In this document: piece by piece, positions 22,788-31,865 of the stretch
Position numbering within the stretch: position 1 is the stretch's first letter
How the letters are laid out: the number at the start of each line of letters is the position of its first letter
Assembly (NCBI GenBank): GCA_025765615.1
Contig: JAIVFJ010000189.1
Coordinates: 1 to 64,000, forward strand
Reading direction: 5' to 3'
Length of the DNA: 64,000 nt
Source: Zopfochytrium polystomum
Taxonomy: Eukaryota > Chytridiomycota > Chytridiomycetes > Chytridiales > Chytridiaceae
Position numbers and translations under genes: made by a program
Notes under the pieces: generated by a model
What the model saw: only the letters and a program-made list of their open reading frames with translations
Databases searched by the model: none
What the model was told of the DNA's origin: nothing

Positions 22788-25190
22788 TCATCTCCCCCTT
22801 TTAGGCCTCTTCTGCAACTTGGTGGGGTACCTGGTCTTGAACTTGAGCAGAAGGTCTTGGCAGTGAGTGAGGTTTGACTCAGGTTCCCAGGTGTTGTCAG
22901 CATCTGCGTAACCTTTCCACTTGACAAGGAACTTGAGTGTCCTTCCAAACCACTTGGCATCCAAGATTTGTTCAACCTCAAATTCCTCTTCACCTTCTAC
23001 CTCAACTGGAGGAGGAGGAGGAACAACTCTGCCTGGAATGGAATTGGCCACAAACTTCTCCAAAAGGCTGACATGGAAAACTGGGTGGATCTTCATGGAT
23101 GCAGGGAGATCCAGCTTGAAGGTGACTGGATTGATTTGCTCCAAGATCTTGAAAGGTCCCAACTTGAGGTTGTCTAGCTTGGGACTTGGTCCTTTGGTCT
23201 GCAAGTTCTTCCTCAGAAGCCAAACTTGCTGACCCACAGCAAGGTCATGGTCCATTCTGTGAGTGTTGGCGAATCTTGAGGCATCTTCTTGGGCATGCTT
23301 CAGGGTGGAGTCCAGGAAGGTGCTGATGATCTTGAGCTTATGCAAGTGTGAAGCCACAGCAGGAGCTTGGACATTGGATAGGGTCTCTTGTCCCAGAAGA
23401 TCTCCTCTTGGATTGAAGCCATAGGTTGCAAAGAAAGGAGATAGCTGGGTGCTTGAGTGGAGAGAACTGTTGAGAGCAAATTCTGCCAGTGGAAGGAGGG
23501 TGGGCCAATCATCCTGTTGATAGCTGACATAGCACCTCAAATACTGCTCCAGAGTCTGGTTTGTTCTTTCTGTTTGTCCATCAGTCTGAGGGTGATAAGC
23601 AGTTGACAGTTGAGACTTGAATTCAAGGGCTGCTGTGAGTGCTTTCCAAAATTGAGATCTGAACTGAGGTCCTCTGTCACTGATGATTGACTGAGGCAGC
23701 CCATGGAGCCTGAATATGTGCTGCAAAACAGATCTGCTGTTCCTTGTGCATCTATATTCTCAGTGCAGGGATGAAATGGGCCAACTTTGTCCTTCTGCAG
23801 ATGACAACAAGGATAGAGTCAAATCCATGGGATGGGGGCAGTTTCACAACGAAGTCCATGGATATTGATGACCAAGGGCTGATGGCAATTAGGAGGGGCT
23901 CCAGAAGTCCATAGGGCTTGTGTCTGCTGGATTTGTTTCTTTGACAGGTTTCACAGCTGCTGACATAGTTCTTGATGTACTTCCTCATGCCTGGCCAGTA
24001 GAAGTCTCTGGAAACAAGCTCATATGTCTTGTGCTCTCCTGGGTGTCCAGCTGTTGCTGCATCATGCCTTGTCTTGAGTATCTCAAGTTTTTCCTCCTCT
24101 TGGCTGATTTGAATCTTGTGAGGCTTGGGGTCCTTGGAAATAGCATGGGCCCACACACTGTCAGGAAGCAATGAAAGGTGTGTCTTGGATGGTGGGGTGA
24201 AACCATCTCCCCCTTCAGGTGCAAGGTCTGTCCTGGTCCTGGAAAACACATCAGCATAAGGGAGATATTCTTTTGGTAGCTTGGATGCCAGCAAAAGGTC
24301 TGATGGGTCCAGGTTGCCGTGCTCTTCAGCAGTGGGGCTTGAATTCTTGACTGGGAACTGTGATTCTTGAATCTTTGACTGAGAGTTCTGTTCTTGGCAA
24401 AGACTGTGAGCTGTGGAACTTGAATCTTGAATATGGACTGTGAACTGTGGTACTTGAATCTTTGACTGTGGGTTCTGTGAACTAGAGTCTTGGCCATGAC
24501 TGTGAGCTCTATGAGCTCTACTTGAATCTTGACTGTGAACTGTGAACTGTGGAACTGTGGAACTTGAGTCTTGGCTGGCTGTGAATCTTGAATCAAGGGC
24601 TTGAGAGCATGAGACTTGGTGGCTTGACTTGAGTTTTGGGTGACTGTTCCGATTGGTGGAGGTTGGACTTGACCAGTGACCCAATCAATGGCAGGGTTCT
24701 GGGCTTGCAGCCATGGTAATCCCAGGATGACAGAGAATGTGGGTGAGCCAAGATCCAATACTTCCAGGTTGACCATGGATGGTGGAAAGTCTTGGATGTG
24801 GAGGTTTTGCTTGGTTTCATGGCTGATTTCCTTGAACAGAGCATGATTGGCAAAGTGGACCTTGAGGGGTGTGGATTTCTTGATGGTGGGAATGGCACAA
24901 GACTTGGCAAGGGTGGCATCAATGATGTTGCAGGATGATCCAGAGTTGATAAGGGCCTTAGTTGTGATGGTTGACTTGGGTGAGAGTTGAATCTTGACAT
25001 CCATGGTGAGTTGGTGGGGCTTGGAATCTGAGGTGTTTGTGGTGCTGGTGGTGGTGATGAAACAGGGGCAGCTTGGAGGAGGGTCCAGGGAATTGCCCCT
25101 CAGTGAGCCTGGACCTGGGAGTTTGGGTGCTTCTTCCTTGGGCAGTCCTTGACAGCATGTTCCTTGAAGCCACAGTAGAAACACAGTCAC
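22788..25190 (-). pseudogene. Chromovirus pol remnant lacking RT and RNase H
   Basis: Protease (25190 to about 24650), integrase with zinc-binding and core regions (about 24240-23400) and chromodomain (to 22788) are recognisable by match to the intact pol. Between YADVFS and TDLAPEGG, near 24235, 443 codons of RT/RNase H are absent relative to the intact copy. A frameshift lies near 23740 between the two integrase frames. The copy could only move if supplied in trans. Confidence 0.88.
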
Positions 25191-26028
25191 TGCTGGGCCC
25201 TCCTTGTTTTCTCCTCTTGGCTCAGAGGACCCTTAGGAAGTGTCTCAACTGCATCCACTTGCATGGGTTCAGGAACTGTAAGAGCTTGAGGGACTGGGGT
25301 AGGTCTTGATGTAGTTCCTACTTGTCTTTGCTTCAGCCTCTTGGAGTAGAGTCTGTTGTCAATCTTGATGGCAAGGAGAATGTACTCTTCCAAGGTCTCA
25401 GGGATGTGCAGAGACTGGGAGAGCATGTCTTGGATAGACTCATGGAGACCATCATGGTACAGCTCCATCAGAGCTGCATCATTGTATCCAGAGTCTCTGG
25501 CTAGTTGCTTGAATTGGTTGGTGTAGGCCACACAAGATTGCTTTCCTTGCTTGATATGCTTGAGCTTGGATCTTGCTGTCCAAGATGCGTAGGGGTCACC
25601 AAAGGTAAGGTTGCTTCCAGCCCCTCCCAGAGCTCTTGCAGGGTGGTGGGTGTGCTTGGGAGAGATCTGTATCATGATTGAGCTTGACCAGACAGGAGGG
25701 TGCTTGTGAAAAGAACCTTGACTTGCTCACTGGGAAATCTTGAAGGTTGGAGAAGGATGACATTCTCCACAGTGGCCATAAAGTTCCTAAGGTCTTTGGC
25801 CAGCCCAGTGAACTTGTCAGGGCTGGGAACCTTGGGCTCTCTTGCTTGGTTGGCTTGGGGCAGGGGAAGAGCTTGATGTTCTTGTTGGTGAAGTTGTTGT
25901 TGAAGCTGGTGCTGCTGGTGAAGGACTTGTTCTTGAAGTTGGTGTGTCTGTCTTGAAAGGGCTTGTAATTGGTCCATCAAAGCTTGGAAGGCAGTTGCAT
26001 CAGGGAAGGTGTTGTTTGGGTCAGACAT
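25187..26028 (-). pseudogene. Chromovirus gag remnant
   Basis: Frames 26028..25672 and 25675..25187 together match the Gag of the intact element (41411-42334), including the glutamine/histidine-rich N-terminus and the segment before the zinc knuckle. The first frame stops at a TGA where the intact copy has TGG, and an indel shifts the second. It cannot make full-length Gag. Confidence 0.88.
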
Positions 26029-26376
26029 GATGGCAGAGAGTAGTAGGAGAGGGTGAAGTGAATTATGATGTCAGGAACAGGGCAGGACAGGACAAGGCAG
26101 ACAAGGAACTGAGAGGAGTGATGATTGTATTGGAAACAATAATTCACTTGAGGGATGGGACAGGTCCCCCATCCCCCTTTTATACCTTTTGAGAGTCTTC
26201 CTTGTCAAGACTCAAAGAAAGTTCCAGAAAGAGCAATTCGTAATACAATGATACCAATGATACCAATGACAACAAGACAAGTCAGGAAAGCAAAGAAAGT
26301 TCCAGAAGGTTCCACAAGGTTCCATGAAGGAATGTTCTAGAAGGTTCCAGAGGTTTCCAGAGGGTGATTCATAACA

Positions 26377-26775
26377 GGCAAGCTTGGAACCTCCGCACAG
26401 AACTCGCACCTGGTGCCTTCAACTCTTCCAAGATGTCAATGGATTGAGGTAGCCTTTGGCTCTGGCCTATGGGTGACTCCTGACTTGCAGCAGTCACGGC
26501 AGTCCCTTTCCTTGTGGTGACCACACCAGTAGTGGGGCTGATCCCCACAATGAGGGGAGCGAGAGCAGTTTTGGTTGTCGTGTGTTGCGTCCCCTGTTGT
26601 TGTCATTCCTGTTGTTCCTTCCTTGGCGATTCTTTTGTTCTGCTCGCTCAAGGTCATTTCGACCTCCTTGGTTATGGTCACTTCAGTGGCATCTATCATC
26701 ACAGTCATCATTGTTGTCACAGTGGTTGTTGCCCCCTTGACATGCAGTTGTTGCAGTGGTGACAAAGAGTGACTC
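26377..26775 (-). pseudogene. Copia element 1, gag remnant
   Basis: The minus-strand frame 26765-26436 contains HYWCGHHKERDCRDC, similar to a retroelement zinc knuckle, within a charged, Thr-rich sequence typical of a copia Gag. It is contiguous with the copia sequence at 22231-22483 once the nested chromovirus (22484-26376, one GGCAA) is taken out. Upstream of 26775 no LTR is seen. Confidence 0.55.
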
Positions 26776-26784
26776 TAGGAGATT

Positions 26785-27055
26785 TTTTTATATTTGTTCC
26801 AGCCCCAAAGGGGATGGCAGGAAGAGAAAGAGCCATCAACGGTGAACTGTAACAGACTACGTCCAGGTATCACCTCAGCAATCCCACTCCATACGCTACA
26901 GACTTACAGGGTTGTCAAGCATCTTTTTTTTTATTGTTCCGGCCCTGAAGGGGCTGGTGGGAAGAGAAGGTGAACTGTAATAGACTACGTCCAGGTGTCA
27001 CCTCAGCAACCCACCCCATGCACTACAGACTGAAAAGGTCATCAGGTATCTCCAC
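26785..27055. repeat. Two-unit tandem repeat, about 135 bp each
   Basis: Unit 1 (about 26785-26915) and unit 2 (about 26920-27050) share a T-run, a GTTCC(A/G)GCCC(C/T) segment with a GGGG partner, GTGAACTGTAA, AGACTACGTCCAGGT and CACTACAGACT-like sequence. Each unit could form a small hairpin near its start. They lie directly beside the rRNA pseudogene. No coding frame spans them. Confidence 0.7.
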
Positions 27056-27099
27056 CACATATAAAGCCACAATGATAAAAAATTGGTGCTGTGAAAACA

Positions 27100-27497
27100 A
27101 CGGCCAAATGTTCAAGTCACTTGCTGGCTCAGTCAGTGTAAAACACATGTGGCCCAGAACATCTAAGGGCATCACAGACCTGTTATTGCCTCAAACCTCT
27201 GCCAGCTAGAAGCCGGCAGTCCCTCTAAGAAGTCTTGGAATGTGGGGGTTGCCCCCTGCGTGCGCCCACCGACAAGCTAGCAAGTGCGACTATTTAGCAG
27301 GTCAAGGTCTCGTTCGTTATTGGAATTAACCAGACAAATCGCTCCACCAACTAAGAATGGCCATGCACCACCACCCATAGAATCATGAAAGAGCTATCAG
27401 TCTGTCAATCCTTACCATGTCTGGACCTGGTGAGTTTCCCTGTGTTGAGTCAAATTAAGCCGCAAGTTCCTTGCCTGGTGGTGCCCTTCCATCAATC

Positions 27498-27531
<34 letters not shown>

Positions 27532-27658
27532 TGGTACCCAAAGACTTGAAGATTTCTCACAGGGATGCCAAGCATGCCTTTTTCAAAGCAAGCGGTGCCC
27601 GATCTCCAGTCGGCTTCGTTTATGGTTGAGACAACAACGGTATCTGATCGTCTTCAAT

Positions 27659-27689
<31 letters not shown>

Positions 27690-27906
27690 GTCCTTGGCAA
27701 ATGCTTTCGCAGTAGTTAGTCTTTTATAAATCCAAGAATTTCACCTCTGACAATTAAATACTAATGCCCCCAACTGTCCCTATTAATCATTACTGCAACT
27801 GTAGCAACCAACAAAATAGAACCGAGGTCCTAATCTATTATTCCATGCTAATGTATGCAAGCACCAAGACCGGCCTGCTTTGAACACTCTAATTTTTTCA
27901 AAGTAA
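27100..27906 (-). pseudogene. Small-subunit (18S) rRNA gene fragment, decayed
   Basis: The reverse complement follows eukaryotic 18S rRNA from the region around yeast 18S positions 800-900 through about 1,500, including AACAGGTCTGTGATGCCC, GTGGTGGTGCATGGCC and GGTGAAATTCTTGGATTTAT. Universally conserved sites are altered: the stretch that should read CCGTCAATTCC in this orientation reads CCATCAATCCC, and CGCGCG near 27145 has become ACACAT-like. Both ends stop without the rest of the gene. It is therefore a dispersed, CpG-decayed rDNA fragment, not a functional rRNA. Confidence 0.9.
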
Positions 27907-28839
27907 ATTGGTCCCTGCTCTGCACACAGATCTGCGAGGGCCTGTGCACTTCACAGGAGAAAGGGGTTTGGTCCCGTCCACAGTGAAAAATAAACCTGCG
28001 CTGTGGGGAAGTGCTCGCACGCAATCCTCCAACGGATGTCCATGGGAGAGTGAGCCACCGCCAATGCAGACCTTTCTCCTCTTTCCAACAAGCCATCACG
28101 CAGCTCTTTACGTTGTCTACAGAATTTGATTGGCTGCTGAAGTCGAAAAACTTCCTCAACTTTGTGTGACGTGTAACATCATCTCATCATCTCGACAGGG
28201 AGAAGCAATCAGAGGATGCCCTTAAAGAACTGTATTTGCCTGCTTCTGCTCTTTCCATTGATACCTTACGCGCCCAATGCCTACAGCAGGAGCTACAAGA
28301 GATTTCAAGAAGGGGGATCCAAAAGTTGAACTACCACTACCTCCAACCACCATTTTGTCCTTCCCTGCGGGACAAATCACCCCAGCTGCACACCAAATTG
28401 CTTTAAGTTCTCTCTATTCCGTTTCTCAACACTCCCCAAGGGACAACACCACCAAAAGTTTGATTCTTGGCCTGAAATTTGGCACAAAGTCGCTCTTCAA
28501 TGGTGCCAACCTGCTCTTCTGATTTCAGAATTTTTCGTCTATCAATCAGCTTGGAACAAGCATTGTGTGCAACACACATCTATCCTGGACCATTTTTCCA
28601 TCAAGTACAGCATTATACAACTCCTGGAGTCACTATTTGTCACTGCTGCACTGTTGAGAAACTCCTCCAAATTTTCCAGCAACTGGTTTCTCCTGCAACA
28701 GGATCATCACTATGCGCAATGCAATGTTGTCCAACCTAAACTCTTTTTGAGCCACCACTTGACTCTTACCATCAATTATCCAATTCTCCTCCTGATGGTG
28801 CTCCCTCCTCCCATACTTGCCAGCAACTGCACCAGGCTT
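27907..28839. other. Unassigned spacer
   Basis: Several plus-strand frames are open for 60-150 codons but show no clear domain. One, near 28680, reads LLQQDHHYAQCNVVQ, faintly similar to the second catalytic region of Tc1 transposases, too weakly to call. Confidence 0.4.
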
Positions 28840-29038
28840 CTGGGGGGACAGCTGCCATCATCATCAACAAACACCTCCGACCAACCTCCATCTCTTCCAC
28901 AAGATATGGAAGATGATGATGACAATAACGACTATGGTTGGAACCCTGACACATTTGCTGTCATCCTTGGTGAAGATGAAGACAAACCTGAAGAGAGCAT
29001 AGCTCCAACGGCAGACTGCATAGCAGCATCCATGTGAG
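28840..29038 (+). pseudogene. Copia polyprotein fragment, same family as element 1
   Basis: SSSTNTSDQPPSLPQD followed by an acidic, Asp/Asn-rich segment and YGWNPDTFAVIL matches the minus-strand frame 21455-21757 of copia element 1 closely. It sits on the opposite strand and lacks neighbouring domains, so it is an isolated fragment. It ends beside repeat R2 at 29057. Confidence 0.75.
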
Positions 29039-29056
29039 ACTAGACCAAGGTCTCAG

Positions 29057-29420
29057 TGATAAAGTCTAGGGATTTTATTCGCAAAAACAAGCATACCTGT
29101 CATAAAGCTGCAAGGATCGGGACCCCTATTATTATTCCAGTTCTTTAGTTTCCAAGGTGTTATCTATCAAAGTGTATTTGCAGCTGTCTTTATTATTGGG
29201 CCTGCTTTTACTACTTTTGTCTTAATAGTTTCTGTTGCACCAGGGTTTTCTCAACATATTTCTCTTTTGGTGACTAACAGAGACTGCCTGACTGCCTCAG
29301 GATGGGGTGCCTGCAGGCTGTACCCCAAGCCCGCCTAATTTATTATTTATTTTCAGCACTTGTACATACACGCATAGGGTTGGGGGCCTTAGAGCATTTG
29401 TGGTGGATGCTCCAAGTCAG
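29057..29420 (+). repeat. Dispersed repeat R2, copy 2
   Basis: Matches 5958-6340 in the same orientation with substitutions and small indels. The SINE-like repeat R1 does not follow here, which defines the shared R2 end near GATGCTCCAAGTCAG. Confidence 0.75.
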
Positions 29421-29559
29421 GCGAGGTTGACTTGTCAATTTTCTCTCTCCCTGTTTTTGGGCCATTTCTCTCTTTCCTATTTTCTTCAATCTGGTTTCTG
29501 TCTTTTGGCACCAGTACAGAGTCCTTTCAAATCCATCTGGCTCACGGAGGTGAGGGTAG

Positions 29560-29800
29560 TGTTAGTTTTGGGTCTTTTGGTGTAAGCAGTGTGCAGAAGC
29601 TTTGACCTGTTACTGCTCTGCAAGGATGACTTGCAGCATTTTGCAAGTGATGGTCCTTGTAACAGTTTTGTATAAAGACAAACACAAGACTGACAGAAGC
29701 CAAGATCAACCTCCCACCACCTCCACCTTCAGTAGTGTACTATCCCCATCTCCACAGCAGCACAACCCATAGGCAATCCATCCCAACGAATTCTTTCAGG
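29560..29800 (+). repeat. Dispersed repeat R3, copy 2
   Basis: Near-identical to 9517-9760, beginning TTAGTTTTGGGTCTTTTGG. Just after it, a GGTGGTACACACCCAGGTGAG segment (about 29807) also resembles sequence next to the R4 primer-binding site at 8258-8280, supporting an R3/R4 association. Confidence 0.7.
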
Positions 29801-29964
29801 TAGTGAGAGGTGGTACACACCCAGGTGAGTCCATGGTCTCTTTGGGGGCTCCTCTTAAGGGGCCGCGGGTGGGGAATGCAGCTGGCCCCACCACCGACTG
29901 TGTGACACTGCTGGCTCTGTCTTGGAGTGAGGATCGCCGGCACACGCCCACCACAGAGGTGACA

Positions 29965-30645
29965 GGGACAGCATCGTCCACCATGCATGGTCCCTGACAC
30001 CTGAGAGTTCGATCTACGAGTGCCTGCCTCAGTCCTATTGCTGTGAGAGTGCGATGCGATAAAGCCCGTTGGTTGAGTGATTGTGCCGACACAGCCCAGC
30101 AGGGTGCGTGTATGATTGCAGGTGTTTCCACGTGCGAGTTCCCTGCTGGAGACCTGCCAACCCCTATATAGTCTACTCCCTTCTCTCAATCCCCCCCCTC
30201 GCTGGCGACAACAAGGGCTCCCACAGCACCATCTGCGACAAGGCGCGCTAGGTCACGCCCTGTCCATCCCGTCGCTATTAACTGCTCCTGTTGTATTTGA
30301 GATTAGGTTCCTGAGATAAAAACCCCCATTTCCCTCTTCTCTCTCATTATTCTGCGGTTGTGTTGCGCCCTTGGGAGTGCCCTTCTGTTTCCCCTCGCAT
30401 CAGCCTGCGGCCACGCAAGTAACCAGTGCTCTGGCACCGATCTCTCAGAGGATTGTCCCTCTGAATGTTCATTCTTTGTGTTTGAGACCCCTGTTAGACA
30501 GATCAGTAGGGATACTTTGTGGACGAGGCAACTAGTAGGGTTGAAACATCCCCTAGACAACAGCCCAATAAATTTAGTTTTAGCCTATTATTTGCTTTCC
30601 CTCACTCTAGGGCCCAGATCCCAGAGTCAAAGGAGTGAGTATAGG
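29965..30645 (+). mobile_element. R4 LTR, near full length
   Basis: Plus-strand counterpart of the unit at 8311-9015. It contains CCCCTATATAGTC near 30160 as a TATA candidate, a C/T-rich initiator area, CCCAATAAATTTAG near 30570 as a polyadenylation signal and ends near GGAGTGAGTATAG. Neither flank shows coding sequence of a retroelement, so it is probably a solo LTR; the left edge is approximate. Confidence 0.55.
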
Positions 30646-31865
30646 CTCTCATTATTCTTATCTCATTCTTTTTCTTTCTTCTTCTTTGTAGGTGCAGACT
30701 TTGGTCTGGGATGGGGTTGGCAAATCAGGTATGTGTTCTGCTGTGCGTAACTTGCTTCTCTGACAACTGATCCACTTTCTTATTTGTTTCTCTTTTCTTG
30801 TTCATTTTTTCATTGTCTAATTTTTTAACTTGTACTTTCGTCTTGGTTGGGGTCCTTGTCACTCGCCTTTAACAGTAGAAGTGCAGTTCTCAAATGTGAT
30901 GCAGCGGACAAATCCATACATTATCCGTGTCCGCCATTTCTGCACCGCATCCAACAAGGGGACACAAGGTGATGTTTGTGTCTGACAAGTGCGGATAGCG
31001 TGAAGCGGATGTAGGCAGATAACCGCTATCCGCTTTTTCAGACGTCAGCCTTGGCACTGACAAGAAAGAAAAGATAAGAGAGAAGAAGCATTTACAAGAT
31101 TATGTACACAGATAAACGAGAGTGGCTTTCAAGGCTGCCTAGACCCATTTACGACCAAATAGCCAAATAGCTCTTTCATTATCACAAAATAATGATTCTT
31201 CTTGTGCTAATGATTTGCAATGCTTGTAACAAGACCAAAAATAAATCTACATAGTGGAGACTTAGAGAAAAGACCAGAGTCGCTTCCTCTTTCTTAGGGT
31301 CATACTTTCACATTCTTATACAATGTGTAATAACAAATGATAGTAAAGTAAGAGCCGAAGAACCTAAACTATGACCAACACCCTATGTGATATACTTGAG
31401 AATCTCATACCACCTAGCCCCAAAGGGTTAAGGAAAAAGAGAGGGAAACCATGTCATTTGGAGTTATTTGGGACGATCACAATTGTGAGAATATCGCTTC
31501 TATTTTCTCAGCGTGACGAGTGTGAGGGTTTTTGGCCCCAAGTCATACCAGCTGGAACGGTGGCAGAGTCGAAAATAGACCCTCAGGAGTGCTTTAGCAA
31601 TGCCCTCTCGCCTGCCGCATACCCTCACTGAGGCCTCTCAGACGATGCCTGGCGCGTTGCCTGCAACACCAGACTTACGTAAATAGTTCCCAAGGTAATC
31701 GGCTCCGAACCCTCCAACAATACTCTGCTTCTAATGGCGAGCCGGGTGTTGTAAAGCGGTGTTGCAGGCTGAGATAGTATTCTATTTACTGTTAATTTTT
31801 CTTTTGAGGAACGCTCGCCTCCATCACCCGACATCAAGGGGACCTGGGAATAATATCCACCCTCT
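30646..31865. other. Unassigned spacer
   Basis: No gene is recognised. GCGGATAGCG near 30994 and CGCTATCCGC near 31033 form a 10-bp inverted repeat. 31625-31865 lies just downstream of UBP8 and may hold its 3' untranslated region, although a minus-strand frame is open there. Confidence 0.45.

Larger units (their letters stand above)
22484..26376 (-). mobile_element. RT-deleted chromovirus copy nested in copia element 1
   Basis: The element runs on the minus strand with LTRs at 26069-26376 (308 bp, 5') and 22484-22787 (304 bp, 3') and a perfect GGCAA target duplication at 22479-22483 and 26377-26381. It belongs to the same family as the intact element at 41018-46322. Its internal region is about 1.3 kb shorter because the whole RT/RNase H section is missing. 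Gag is broken by a TGG-to-TGA change near 25675 and by a frameshift. Copia sequence continues on both sides, so this insertion is younger than the copia element. Confidence 0.92.

Noticed and set aside
23000..25350. Plus-strand frames opposite the deleted chromovirus
   Set aside because: They are antisense shadows of the pol remnant, repeated identically opposite the intact copy.
26785..27055. CRISPR-like array
   Set aside because: Only two long, diverged units without spacers, in a eukaryotic genome.
28567..28760. Tc1-like transposase fragment suggested by LLQQDHHYAQCNVVQ
   Set aside because: Only one short stretch resembles the family and the residues expected around it are missing.
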